A stretch of 64,000 bases of DNA. It comes from JALOAT01 sp041687015 (lineage in GTDB: Bacteria; Pseudomonadota; Gammaproteobacteria; Thiohalomonadales; Thiohalomonadaceae). How positions within the stretch are numbered: position 1 is the first letter of the stretch; every line of letters begins with the position of its first letter. A program made the position numbers and the translations under genes. The stretch covers positions 1-64,000 of the forward strand of contig JAWLCT010000007.1 of the NCBI GenBank assembly GCA_041687015.1, written 5' to 3'. The notes under the pieces were generated by a model. It made no database searches and had not been told where the DNA came from. It saw only the letters and a list, made by a program, of their open reading frames with translations. Of this stretch, positions 26,976 through 35,381 are shown in pieces.

Positions 26976-27907
26976 CAGCCCGCCCTCTCTGCCACGCGCA
27001 ACACGGCGCTGCGGGCGCGGGGATTGGCGCGGGTTTCCTGTTCTCCGGCGCGGATCGCCTTGCCCACGGCGCGCAGGCGCGCATGATGCACGGGCGCCAC
27101 CGGCAGGTGCCGCGGCACATCGGGGCCGCGCTCTTCGTCACGGATGAAGCGCTTGACGCGCCGGTCTTCGAGGGAATGAAAGCTGATCACCGCGAGCCGG
27201 CCTTGTGGCGCTAGCATGTGGATGGACTGCGGCAGAAAGGCCTCCAGGTCGTCGAGCTCGCGGTTGATGAAAATGCGCAGCGCCTGGAAGCTGCGCGTAG
27301 CCGGGTCCTTGTGGCGCTCGCGGGTGGGGCTCGCCCGCGCAATCAGTTCCACCAATTCGCTGGTGGTCTGCAACGGTCCTTCGTTCTCGCGCCGGCGTAC
27401 CACGGCGCGAGCAATGCGTCGTGCGTGACGTTCCTCGCCATACTCGAACAGCACGCGGGCGATGTCCTCCTCGTCGGCGCGCGCCAGAAACTGCGCGGCG
27501 CTTTCGCCGCTTTCCGGATCCATGCGCATATCGAGCGGGCCTTCGGCACGGAAACTGAAGCCGCGTTCGGCCTGGTCGAGCTGGGGCGACGAAACGCCCA
27601 GGTCCAGCAAAATGCCGTCGACCTTGCCCGTCCAGCCACGCTCAGCCACCAGGTTCCCCAACATCGAGAAACTCCCCCGCACGATTTCAAAGCGCCGATC
27701 CTCGCCAAAGCGCTGCCGCGCCGCAGCCACTGCCGCCGGGTCCTTGTCCGTGGCGAGCAGACGCCCCTCGGGACCGAGGCGCGCCAGGATTTCGCCCGCG
27801 TGACCGCCGCGCCCGAACGTACCGTCGAGATAAATACCATCGGCACGAAGTCGGAGCGCCGTCAGCACTTCCGCCAACAGCACCGGTTTATGTTCCTGGG
27901 CGACCAT
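26975..27907 (-). CDS. rsmH: 16S rRNA m4C1402 methyltransferase
   Basis: SAM-dependent N4-methyltransferase acting on C1402 of 16S rRNA in the P site; it partners with RsmI, which modifies the same residue and is encoded just beyond rnpB here. The 310-residue protein has HKPVLLAEVL, the SAM motif LDGTFGRGGHAGEIL, LLDLGVSSPQLDQAERGFSF and the C-terminal ISFHSLEDRRVKRF. The ATG shares one base with the mraZ stop. Confidence 0.97.
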   Translation of the reverse strand: MVAQEHKPVLLAEVLTALRLRADGIYLDGTFGRGGHAGEILARLGPEGRLLATDKDPAAVAAARQRFGEDRRFEIVRGSFSMLGNLVAERGWTGKVDGILLDLGVSSPQLDQAERGFSFRAEGPLDMRMDPESGESAAQFLARADEEDIARVLFEYGEERHARRIARAVVRRRENEGPLQTTSELVELIARASPTRERHKDPATRSFQALRIFINRELDDLEAFLPQSIHMLAPQGRLAVISFHSLEDRRVKRFIRDEERGPDVPRHLPVAPVHHARLRAVGKAIRAGEQETRANPRARSAVLRVAERAG

Positions 27908-28362
27908 CAAAGGACCAGATTCTGAAGTTCAACGCTCAGCGAGGCATCTTCGATGCCCTCCGCCAGCCAGGCGTCGCGACGCGTGTTCCACAGCGCCTCG
28001 TCCCACAATTCGAATTTCTTGCCCTGCCCGACCAGAACCACTTTGTGATCCAGTCCTGCGTATTCACGCAGCATGGGGGCAAGCAGCAGGCGGCCGGCGC
28101 CGTCCATGTCCGTGTCGGTCGCATAACCCATGAGCAGTCGGCGGAGCCGTGTGGCAGCGGCATTGAAGGCGGGAAGTGCGTCCAGCTTGGCCTGGATGGC
28201 ATCCCACTCGGGCAGGGGATAGATCCAAAGGCACCGATCACTGGTGTCGATAGTGATAACGAGCTTGCCGTTGCAGCGCTCCAGCAAGCGCTCACGGTAG
28301 CGCGCGGGCATCGCCATGCGGCCCTTCGCATCGACACTGAGTGCATTGACTCCCCTGAACAC
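27907..28362 (-). CDS. mraZ: Transcriptional regulator MraZ
   Basis: AbrB-like DNA-binding regulator that represses its own dcw promoter. The 151-residue protein has two MraZ/AbrB repeats, including VDAKGRMAMPARYRE and DMDGAGRLLLAP. The frame is open 14 codons further upstream, but the GTG at 28362 has a perfect AGGGGAG ribosome site five bases before it. From there the protein begins MFRGVNALSVDAKGR, as the family does. The longer start would place the operator inside the coding region. Confidence 0.95.
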   Translation of the reverse strand: MFRGVNALSVDAKGRMAMPARYRERLLERCNGKLVITIDTSDRCLWIYPLPEWDAIQAKLDALPAFNAAATRLRRLLMGYATDTDMDGAGRLLLAPMLREYAGLDHKVVLVGQGKKFELWDEALWNTRRDAWLAEGIEDASLSVELQNLVL

Positions 28363-28390
28363 CGCGACTCCCCTGGTGGCGGATTCCTTC

Positions 28391-28413
28391 CCACTTTGAT
28401 CCACTTTCTACCA
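28391..28413 (-). promoter_or_regulatory. MraZ operator: three TGG boxes at 10-base spacing
   Basis: The minus strand reads TGGTA, TGGAT and TGGGA, with TGG at exactly 10-base intervals. The described MraZ operator is a set of TGGGN direct repeats separated by 5 bases. The boxes lie between the predicted transcription start and the mraZ start codon, so binding would block elongation or initiation. Two of the three boxes deviate from TGGG. Confidence 0.7.
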
Positions 28414-28423
28414 CCTGCGGCAC

Positions 28424-28453
28424 ACTATAGGGAGCGCGCAGCGCGGGTGTCAA
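28424..28453 (-). promoter_or_regulatory. Promoter of the dcw cluster (Pmra)
   Basis: On the minus strand a consensus -35 TTGACA and a near-consensus -10 TATAGT are separated by 18 bases. The predicted start is near 28417, followed at once by the MraZ boxes. It is one of the best sigma-70 matches in the window and fits strong transcription of the 16-gene cluster. Confidence 0.8.
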
Positions 28454-28601
28454 GGCGACTCAGGGGGAAATGATGCTTTGCCAACAGTAACTTAGCGAAG
28501 GTGGGCGGGAGTGGATCCGTTAGGAAAATCACCTGCACCGGGGATGTGCTAACGAATCAAGCGGTTGGCGCAGGAAGCTAAGGCAGGACATGAAGAGAAA
28601 A

Positions 28602-28948
28602 GGAGGAGTCGGCCTGTAAGCCGGGTTCTGTCGAGGACAGTCATTCATCTGGGATGCACGTCACCGTGCACCTCGAGCGACCTACCCGGGAACGATGCGG
28701 GCCGCACCCATGTTCCCCTATTTGGTCTTGCTCCGGGTGGGGTTTACCGTGCCGCGGCGTGTTGCCACCCGCGCGGTGCGCTCTTACCGCACCTTTTCAC
28801 CCTTACCGGCCCCGAAGGGCTTAGGCGGTATGTTTTCTGTGGCACTTTCCGTGGGCTCGCGCCCCCCAGGCGTTACCTGGCACCCTGCCCTATGGAGCCC
28901 GGACTTTCCTCCATCCCCGGAGGGACAGCGACTGCCCGGCCGACTCCC
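28602..28948 (-). ncRNA. rnpB: RNase P RNA (bacterial type A)
   Basis: Catalytic RNA that removes 5' leaders from tRNA precursors. The minus strand contains the universal core GAGGAAAGTCCGGGCTCC followed by ATAGGGCAGGGTGCCAGGTAA, and later AAGGGTGAAAAGGTGCGGTA and CCGGAGCAAGACCAAATAGG. Near the end it reads GATGAATGACTGTCC and AGAACCCGGCTTA. The ends were set by the closing P1 helix, GGAGTCGGCC at the 5' end pairing with GGCCGACTCC at the 3' end, about 347 nt in all. Order rsmI-rnpB-mraZ is typical of gammaproteobacteria. Confidence 0.97.
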
Positions 28949-28954
28949 GCGCGA

Positions 28955-28983
28955 ACGATACCGGCCCGAAGGGGCCGACTCAA
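28955..28983 (-). promoter_or_regulatory. rnpB promoter
   Basis: Minus-strand TTGAGT and TATCGT with a 17-base spacer. The predicted start about seven bases on falls on the G that opens the P1 helix, which agrees with the RNA end set independently from structure. The spacer itself is a GC-rich palindrome (ggcccc ttc gggcc). Confidence 0.7.
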
Positions 28984-29011
28984 GCTTGGAGTGCAAGTGA
29001 AAGGGCGGGTT

Positions 29012-29152
29012 CAACGCGGAGGACACGAAGGCGCGGGGATCGCGGAGGAACGGAAATGCCGATTCCCGGCGCTTTTCCCCAATAACGAACCCTGACTACG
29101 TACTCTCCGCGTCCTCTGCGCCTCCGCGTTCTCCGCGTTTTGGCCCTGAAAT
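29012..29152. repeat. Dispersed inverted repeat (GCGGAGG family) between rnpB and rsmI
   Basis: The left arm, with cgcggaggacacgaaggcgc near 29013, and the right arm (29102-29140, ctccgcgtcctctgcgcctc) are inverted relative to each other around a loop of about 55 bases. The right arm lies inside the rsmI reading frame and encodes its last residues. Related copies are at 3961-4270 and about 63410-63440. Confidence 0.7.
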
Positions 29153-29983
29153 AGAAAGCAGCGCCTGGTACAGCAGGTTCTTTTTCTTGCCGGTGATTTC
29201 TGCGGCGACGGCGGCGGCCTGGCGGGGGGGGAGTTCGGCGGCGAGGAGTTTGAGCACACGCAGGGCTTCGGCGTCCAGTTCGCTTTCGCTGCCAGGAGCA
29301 CCGTGTACGACGAGGACTATTTCGCCGCGACGCTGATTCGCGTCCCGCGCCACCCAGGCGGCCAACTCGCCCAAGGGGGCGCGCCGGATGGTCTCGAAGG
29401 CCTTGGTCAGTTCGCGGGCAAGCGCCGCCTCGCGTGTCTGACCGAAGATCGCGGCAAGATCGGCGAGTGTTTCGGCGATTCGATGCGGCGCTTCGAAAAA
29501 CACCAGGGTGCGCGGCTCGCTGGCCAGCGCTTCCAGGCGCTTGCGGCGGGCGCCCTCCTTGGCCGGCAGGAATCCCTCGAACACGAAACGATCGGTGGGT
29601 ACGCCGGCGGCTGCCAGGGCCGCCAGCACGGCACTGGGCCCGGGCAGGGGCACGACGCGCACGCCGGCTTCCTGCGCCGCCCTGACCAAATGAAAGCCCG
29701 GATCGCTAACCAGTGGGGTGCCTGCATCGGAGACCTGTGCCACACTGGCGCCGGCCAGAAGGCGCGCCACCAGATCCTCGAGCACACGCCGCTCGTTGTG
29801 CTCGTGCAGAGATACCAGCGGCCGGTCGATACCGAAATGGTTCAGCAGGCCACGGGTATGTCGCGTGTCCTCCGCGGCGATCACGTCGACAGTGCCAAGC
29901 ACGTCACGGGCACGCGGGCTCAGGTCCGCCAGGTTGCCGATGGGCGTGGCTACCACGTAAAGCGTGCCTTTTTCAATTGACAC
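29096..29983 (-). CDS. rsmI: 16S rRNA 2'-O-methyltransferase RsmI (C1402)
   Basis: SAM-dependent methyltransferase of the tetrapyrrole-methylase fold that makes Cm1402. The 295-residue protein has LYVVATPIGNLADLSPRA, AAEDTRHTRGLL, VSDAGTPLVSDPG and VPLPGPSAVLAALAAAG. The start is GTG with GGGAG upstream. The C-terminus from about residue 278 (GPKRGERGGAEDAEST) is encoded by a dispersed repeat and not by family sequence, so the original end was probably displaced by repeat insertion. The catalytic domain is intact. Confidence 0.95.
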   Translation of the reverse strand: MSIEKGTLYVVATPIGNLADLSPRARDVLGTVDVIAAEDTRHTRGLLNHFGIDRPLVSLHEHNERRVLEDLVARLLAGASVAQVSDAGTPLVSDPGFHLVRAAQEAGVRVVPLPGPSAVLAALAAAGVPTDRFVFEGFLPAKEGARRKRLEALASEPRTLVFFEAPHRIAETLADLAAIFGQTREAALARELTKAFETIRRAPLGELAAWVARDANQRRGEIVLVVHGAPGSESELDAEALRVLKLLAAELPPRQAAAVAAEITGKKKNLLYQALLSISGPKRGERGGAEDAEST

Positions 29984-30006
29984 TACAAGCTCCCGGACAA
30001 GATACT
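29977..30006 (+). promoter_or_regulatory. Probable lpoA promoter
   Basis: TTGACA and GATACT with an 18-base spacer on the + strand. The -35 overlaps the divergent rsmI start codon. It lies about 54 bases before the lpoA ATG. Confidence 0.45.
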
Positions 30007-30059
30007 TGGCAATTCAAATCGGAAAGCTACCACACTCGCTCCGCCCCGTTCCCCATCCG

Positions 30060-31892
30060 ATGCGTCTGCTCCTACGTCTCGTCCCGATTATTCTGCTGCT
30101 CGCCGGCTGCGCCACGCCGTCCGTGGCCCCGCGCCCGGGTGTCAGCCCCGATGCGGCGCCGGCCTACCGTGCGCTGGAGTCCGGCAATTATCAGCGCGCC
30201 GCCTCGCTGTTCGAACGCCTCGCCGCCGAGGCTCAGCCGCCCTTGCGCCAGGATTACCGGCTCAGTGCCGTGGAAGCACTGCTGCAGGCGGACCTGGTGC
30301 CCCAGGCCGCGCAGCTGTTCGCCCGTATCGATCCGCTCGGCATGGACGCGCGCGGCCATACGCGCATGCAACTGGCCGAAGCACGCATCGCCCTGAAACG
30401 CCGTGATGCGGAAAGCGCCCTGCTCGTCCTCGACGGACTGCGCACCCCGTCCACGGAACCGGCCTTTCTGGCGGACTACCACCAGTTGCGCGGCCTTGCC
30501 TACCAGCAGTTGGGTAACCACCTGGAAGCGGCCCGCGAGTGGGTCATGCGCGAACCCTTCCTGAGCGAACCGGAGGCGATTCTCGCCAATCAGCGCGCCA
30601 TCTGGGACAGCCTGAGCCAGCTCTCCGTGTCCGTGTTGCTCGCCCTGCAGACCGCGCCGCCCGACGTGCTAAGCGGCTGGATGGACCTCGTGCGCATGGG
30701 CAAATCACTGCACACCACCCCGCAACTGGAAGCGCAGCTCGTCAACTGGAAACGCCTGTTTCCGCGGCATCCGGTCCATGAGGCCATCCTCGGTGAACTG
30801 CTGACGCGCAGCCAGGAAACCATGGCCCCGCCCGCCCGCATTGCCCTGTTGCTGCCCTTCGAGGGAGATTTCCACGAGGCGGCCGCGGCGGTGCGCGATG
30901 GGATACTCGCTGCGCATTTTGCCAACCGGCAACGCGAACAGATTTCCATCCGCAGTTACGACACCGGCGGCGATGCGCGCCAGGCCAATGCCGCCTACGA
31001 ACAGGCCGTGGCCGACGGCGCCGAATTCATCATCGGACCACTGACCAAGGACGCAGTGGACGCCATCGCCTCGCGCTGGTCGCTGCCGGTCCCGACCATG
31101 GCCCTCAATGTGGGTGAACGCAACGGGCCTGACAACTTCTATCAGTTCGGCCTGGTACCCGAAGACGAGGCGGAGCAGGTGGCAGAACGTGCCTGGGTCG
31201 ACGGCCTGACGCGGGCCGCCGTCATCGCGCCGGCCGGCCCCTGGGGCAGCCGGTTGACGGAAGCCTTCGAGGAACGTTGGCGCGAGCTGGGTGGAGAGGT
31301 CGTGGCGACCGCAAGCTACGATGCTCAGAAAAACGACTTCTCGGCACCGTTGCGCAATCTGCTGGCGCTGGACGCCAGCGATCGCCGTCATCGGCAATTG
31401 GTGGCGACCCTCGGCGTGCGACTCGAGTTCACGCCACGGCGCCGCCAGGACATCGATTTCATCTTCCTCGCGGGCTTCCCCCGCCAGGTGCGCCTGCTGA
31501 AACCGCAGCTCAATTTCCATCACGCTGCGAGCCTGCCGGTGTACAGCACCTCGCATTTGTTTTCGGGCACCGTCGCGCCGCAACTGGACCGCGATATGGA
31601 TGGCGTGATGTTCGGTGACATGCCCTGGGTGCTGGACGGCCTGCAACCCGCCAGCCTCAGCCGTCATGACGGGCAGTTGCGCCGCTTGGTCGCACTGGGC
31701 ACCGACGCATACAACGTGATCCCCTATCTGCGCCTGCTCAAACGCTATCCGGAAGAACGCTTCGAGGGCGGCACCGGTATCCTGCGCGTGGACGCGGACA
31801 ATCGCTTGCGCCGCAGCATTGCGTGGGCGCGTTTCAACGCCGGCCGCCCCCGCGCGCTCGACGAGAGCGTGCCGGGAACCCGCACCCCGTGA
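30060..31892 (+). CDS. lpoA: Penicillin-binding protein activator LpoA-like lipoprotein
   Basis: Outer-membrane lipoprotein that activates PBP1A from the periplasm in E. coli. The 610-residue protein has a signal with lipobox LLAGC (Cys17), an N-terminal helical TPR-like region (about 35-250) and a C-terminal periplasmic-binding-protein fold. That fold begins IALLLPFEGDFHEAAAAVRDG at about residue 260. I chose the ATG at 30060, where the signal begins; the frame is open upstream. yraN follows after one base, the same lpoA-yraN-diaA order as in E. coli. Confidence 0.9.
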   Translation: MRLLLRLVPIILLLAGCATPSVAPRPGVSPDAAPAYRALESGNYQRAASLFERLAAEAQPPLRQDYRLSAVEALLQADLVPQAAQLFARIDPLGMDARGHTRMQLAEARIALKRRDAESALLVLDGLRTPSTEPAFLADYHQLRGLAYQQLGNHLEAAREWVMREPFLSEPEAILANQRAIWDSLSQLSVSVLLALQTAPPDVLSGWMDLVRMGKSLHTTPQLEAQLVNWKRLFPRHPVHEAILGELLTRSQETMAPPARIALLLPFEGDFHEAAAAVRDGILAAHFANRQREQISIRSYDTGGDARQANAAYEQAVADGAEFIIGPLTKDAVDAIASRWSLPVPTMALNVGERNGPDNFYQFGLVPEDEAEQVAERAWVDGLTRAAVIAPAGPWGSRLTEAFEERWRELGGEVVATASYDAQKNDFSAPLRNLLALDASDRRHRQLVATLGVRLEFTPRRRQDIDFIFLAGFPRQVRLLKPQLNFHHAASLPVYSTSHLFSGTVAPQLDRDMDGVMFGDMPWVLDGLQPASLSRHDGQLRRLVALGTDAYNVIPYLRLLKRYPEERFEGGTGILRVDADNRLRRSIAWARFNAGRPRALDESVPGTRTP

Positions 31893-31893
31893 G

Positions 31894-32265
31894 ATGACCA
31901 GCGCCTCCAGGACGTTGGGCGATCAGGCGGAAGCGGCCGCACGGCAGTATCTGGAAGGACGTGGCCTCACGACCGTGACGCGCAATTTCCGCTGCCGCCA
32001 GGGCGAGATAGATCTCGTCATGCTGGAGGCGTCGACGCACGTGTTCGTGGAAGTACGCTATCGCAGCCAAAACCGCTTCGGTGGGGCGGCGGAGAGCGTG
32101 GACCGGCGCAAACAGCAACGCGTCATCACCGCGGCCCAACATTATCTGCAACGCCATCCAAACGCCGCGCGTGGTCCCTGTCGCTTCGATGTGGTGGCGG
32201 TCAGCCCCGCGCCCGACGGCGGATGGCAGATCGACTGGATTCAGAACGCTTTCGAGCACGTGTAA
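31894..32265 (+). CDS. yraN: YraN family (UPF0102) nuclease-like protein
   Basis: A 123-residue protein of a conserved family with a restriction-endonuclease-like fold, of uncertain role. It has the family pattern LGDQAEAAARQYLEGRGL, then NFRCRQGEIDLVMLE (Glu and Asp of the putative active site), FVEVRYRSQNRFG and DVVAVSP. The ATG lies one base after the lpoA stop. Confidence 0.92.
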   Translation: MTSASRTLGDQAEAAARQYLEGRGLTTVTRNFRCRQGEIDLVMLEASTHVFVEVRYRSQNRFGGAAESVDRRKQQRVITAAQHYLQRHPNAARGPCRFDVVAVSPAPDGGWQIDWIQNAFEHV

Positions 32266-32276
32266 CGGGGAGACCC

Positions 32277-32864
32277 ATGCAGGAACGAATCAGACAGCTG
32301 TTCGAGCACAGCATTGAGACCAAGCGCGCCTCACTCGAACTCCTCACCCCGGCCATCGAAATAGCGGCAATGCGCATGGCGCAGTGCCTGCTTTCCGAGA
32401 AGAAAATCCTGAGCTGCGGCAACGGCGGCTCGGCAGGCGACGCACAGCACTTCTCGTCCGAAATGCTCAACCGTTTCGAACGTGAGCGGCCCGGTTTGCC
32501 GGCCGTTGCGCTCACCACCGATGCCTCCACGGTGACGTCCATCGCCAACGACTACCATTTCGACGAAATCTTCTCGAAACAGGTGCGTGCGCTCGGCCAG
32601 GCCGACGACGTGCTGCTCGCCATCAGCACCAGCGGTAATTCTCCCAACGTGATCAACGCGGTTGACGCAGCGCATGCCAAGGGCATGCACGTGATTGCGC
32701 TCACTGGCAAGGATGGCGGACGGCTGGCCGATCACCTGCGCGATGACGACGTTGAAATCCGCGTGCCGGCATCGGCCACGGCGCGGGTGCAGGAGGTACA
32801 TCTGCTGGTGATCCATTGCCTGTGCGATCTCATCGATCTGCAACTGTTCGGCGAACAGGTCTGA
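32277..32864 (+). CDS. diaA: DiaA-like SIS domain protein (DnaA initiator-associating)
   Basis: A 195-residue SIS-fold protein related to phosphoheptose isomerase GmhA. The motif SCGNGGSAGDAQHFSSEM, the ISTSGNSPNVINAV loop and the C-terminal EVHLLVIHCLCDLID helix are present. The position after lpoA-yraN and the length match DiaA, which stimulates DnaA assembly at oriC. A GmhA role in heptose synthesis cannot be excluded from sequence alone. The ATG has GGGGAG seven bases upstream. Confidence 0.85.
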   Translation: MQERIRQLFEHSIETKRASLELLTPAIEIAAMRMAQCLLSEKKILSCGNGGSAGDAQHFSSEMLNRFERERPGLPAVALTTDASTVTSIANDYHFDEIFSKQVRALGQADDVLLAISTSGNSPNVINAVDAAHAKGMHVIALTGKDGGRLADHLRDDDVEIRVPASATARVQEVHLLVIHCLCDLIDLQLFGEQV

Positions 32865-32871
32865 AACCACA

Positions 32872-34362
32872 TTGAACGATCAATCCGCGCTCGACACCCT
32901 GCCGCGCCCGTTCCTCGACGCACTGGCGCAGGTGCTCGGTGACGGCGCGCTGCTGACCGCGCCCGCCGACCGCTGGGCCTACGGCTACGACAATAGTCGG
33001 CGTCACGCCCTGCCGGGTGCGGTCGCTTTGCCCGCCGATCACGCCAGCGTGTGCGAGGTGGTTCGCCTGTGTCACGAGGCCGGCGTGCCTGTGGTGGCGC
33101 GCGGTCGGGGCACGGGGACCGCCGGCGCATCGGTGCCCGTCGCCGGTGCCGTCGTGCTCGGCCTCGAACGCCTGCGCCGCATCGTGCGCGTGGATCCGGC
33201 CAATCGCCTGCTTGTGGCGGAGCCCGGCGTCACCAACCAGGAAGTTCAACAGGCCGCTGCAGCCCACGGCTTCTTCTGGGCGCCCGACCCCACCAGCGCG
33301 GCCGTGTGCACGGTGGGTGGTAATCTCGGCTGCGGTGCCGCCGGTCCGCGCGCCGTGAAATACGGCACCACCCGCGAAAATGTGCTCGGGTTGCAGGCGG
33401 TCACCGGTACCGGCGAGGCCCTGCGCACCGGGGTACTCACCACCAAGGGCGTGGTGGGTTACGACCTCACACGGCTGCTCATCGGCTCGGAGGGCACACT
33501 GGGCATCATCACCGAAGCCACCCTCAAACTCACACCCTTGCCCGAAGCCAAGGCCACCTTGCGTGCCGTTTACGCCGACATGGAAGCCGCCGCCCGTGCC
33601 GTGACCCGCATCATGGGCCAGCCCGTGACACCCTGTGCATTGGAATTCATTGACGCCGCGGCGGTTGAAATGGTGCGCCGCTATTCCCAGGCGGAACTGC
33701 CAACCGATGCCGGCGCCCTGCTCATGATCGAAGTGGACGGCTCGAAGGCCTGCCTGGATGCGATGGTGGCGGCGGTTGCCGAGGCCGCCGCTGGCGATGG
33801 CTGCCTGGACGTGCGTTCGGCGCGGGATGCGGCGGAGGTGGTGCGCCTTTGGGAGACGCGCAAGGCCCTCTCCCCTGCCCTGCGCAATGTGGCGCCGAAG
33901 AAGATCAACGAGGACGTGGTCGTGCCGGTTTCACGCATGCCCGAGCTCATCAACGGGCTGGCCGCGCTGTCGGCCCATTACGGCGTGACCATCGTGAATT
34001 TCGGTCATGCGGGCAATGGCAACATCCATGTGAACCTGCTGGTGGATCCGGACGATGCCCTGCAAATGGAACGTGCGGAACCTTGCCTGTCCGACGTCTT
34101 CGATTTGGTCCTGCGCCTCGGCGGCACGCTCTCGGGCGAACACGGCATCGGCACCGAAAAGCGCGACTTCGTCAGCCGCGAACTCGATCCCGTCGCCCTT
34201 GGACTGATGCATGCCATCAAAGCCCAATTCGACCCCAGGGGCATCCTCAACCCCGGCAAAAAGCTTCCGCCCCGCGGGGGCCAGGAAACCGAGCCTGATC
34301 CGCGCCTGCGGTCCTACCCGACAGGGCACAATCGCACCCGACACATCGCAAATACGGATTGA
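32872..34362 (+). CDS. FAD-linked oxidase, GlcD/D-lactate dehydrogenase type
   Basis: A 496-residue flavoprotein of the VAO/PCMH superfamily that oxidises 2-hydroxy acids. The N-terminal FAD domain shows VVARGRGTGTAGASVPVAG, DPTSAAVCTVGGNLGCG and LLIGSEGTLGIITEATL. The C-terminal cap has FGHAGNGNIHVNLL and GGTLSGEHGIGTEKRDF. D-lactate or glycolate is the likely substrate, but no GlcE/GlcF partners lie nearby to decide. The start is a TTG seven bases after diaA, with a weak ribosome site. Confidence 0.88.
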   Translation: MNDQSALDTLPRPFLDALAQVLGDGALLTAPADRWAYGYDNSRRHALPGAVALPADHASVCEVVRLCHEAGVPVVARGRGTGTAGASVPVAGAVVLGLERLRRIVRVDPANRLLVAEPGVTNQEVQQAAAAHGFFWAPDPTSAAVCTVGGNLGCGAAGPRAVKYGTTRENVLGLQAVTGTGEALRTGVLTTKGVVGYDLTRLLIGSEGTLGIITEATLKLTPLPEAKATLRAVYADMEAAARAVTRIMGQPVTPCALEFIDAAAVEMVRRYSQAELPTDAGALLMIEVDGSKACLDAMVAAVAEAAAGDGCLDVRSARDAAEVVRLWETRKALSPALRNVAPKKINEDVVVPVSRMPELINGLAALSAHYGVTIVNFGHAGNGNIHVNLLVDPDDALQMERAEPCLSDVFDLVLRLGGTLSGEHGIGTEKRDFVSRELDPVALGLMHAIKAQFDPRGILNPGKKLPPRGGQETEPDPRLRSYPTGHNRTRHIANTD

Positions 34363-34962
34363 TGCCGCCCTTCACGGCCGACCGCGAGGGATGCGCCGCA
34401 TTCTGGGCCCGGACAGTTGCATCCTCGCATCAAGTTTGCCGGCAAGCTGTTGCAGGCGGACGAGATGATAGGTGGCTTTTGAATAGCTGCCTGCCAAGCG
34501 CAGACCTTCGGCATCGAGTGCGGCGCTGGTGGCGTCCAAATCGAGATCGCCGGCGGCCAGGCTTGCGGCATAGCGGATCACGCCGCCGCCACCGAACCCG
34601 TCCGCGGGATCGCCGCTCACGCCGACGCTCCACAGGTTCAGGGTTCTGCGGGTTTCGGTCGAGACGGCGTCGAGCCGAGGCTGCCCAAAAGAACCTCGAC
34701 TCCTCGGAGAAGTTTTCGCTGGGGGGTGCGTACGGCGTGCGCGCCTATCCCCAGGGCGAAGCGGCCGCTGACGAAACAGACGCGCTATCGCTTGGGTGAG
34801 GAATTCGGACCTGGCGATCAATTGGCACAGCTTCACCGTCAAGCATCACGCCTGGTCCTACGACGGCACCACTGTCTCGCCCCTCACCGTCAACGATGCC
34901 GGCAAGGTCCCGCGCAGGCGATTGAAAACGGTGTCTGACGGCTATGCGCAGCCGATCCGGCG
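34363..34962. pseudogene. Remnants of a TpsB (ShlB/FhaC-type) outer-membrane transporter, partly inverted
   Basis: No intact gene is found in these 600 bases. On the minus strand, about 34667 to 34408 encodes TpsB barrel sequence (LNLWSVGVSGDPADGFGGGG, AAGDLDLDATSAALDAEG, LVRLQQLAGKLDARMQLSG). On the plus strand, 34683-34799 encodes the next part of the same barrel (AQKNLDSSEKFSLGGAYG, RAYPQGEAAADE). In an intact TpsB these two parts are consecutive and in one orientation. The first part has therefore been inverted in place, and the rest is lost or frameshifted. From about 34800 to 34930 a short open + frame remains that I cannot assign. Confidence 0.75.
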
Positions 34963-35352
34963 TTATTTCACGATACGCAGGGACGGGCGTTTGGGTTTGG
35001 TGTCTTCGGGGCTGTGATCGTCCGGCGGCGTGGGCTCGGTGCCCTCTTCGTCGGAGAAGATCATGCCTTTACCGTTTTCGCGCGCGTAAACGGCGAGCAC
35101 GGCGGCGATGGGCACGAACACATGCATCGGGCTGCCGCCGAAGCGCGCTTCGAACTCCACGGCGTCGTTACGCATCTGCAGCGCCTTGACCGCCCTTGGC
35201 GCCACGTTGAACACGATCTTGCCGTCCTCCGCATATTGCTGCGGCACCACTGCGCCAGGCGCGGCGGCGTCCACCAGGATGTGCGGCGTGAGATCGTTGT
35301 CGACAATCCATTCGTGAATGGCTCTGAGCAGATACGGTCGGCTGGGCGTCAT
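34963..35352 (-). CDS. sspB: ClpXP adaptor SspB
   Basis: Delivers ssrA-tagged proteins to ClpXP. The 129-residue protein has the SspB fold segments PYLLRAIHEWIVDNDLTPHI, IVFNVAPRAV and ARFGGSP. An acidic, proline-rich linker leads to the ClpX-binding tail KRPSLRIVK, which matches the XB peptide of E. coli. It lies downstream of sspA, as in other gammaproteobacteria. Confidence 0.95.
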   Translation of the reverse strand: MTPSRPYLLRAIHEWIVDNDLTPHILVDAAAPGAVVPQQYAEDGKIVFNVAPRAVKALQMRNDAVEFEARFGGSPMHVFVPIAAVLAVYARENGKGMIFSDEEGTEPTPPDDHSPEDTKPKRPSLRIVK

Positions 35353-35381
35353 CGGTCACCAAGGGTCGGGGCCGGAATTCC

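Noticed and set aside
28565..29095. Open frames over the rnpB region
   Set aside because: The sequence is structured RNase P RNA; the frames have no coding signature.
34796..35017. Short + frame with AINWHSFTV, a possible TpsA haemagglutinin start
   Set aside because: Only a few residues resemble the TPS domain and the following sequence does not continue it; the frame overlaps sspB on the other strand.
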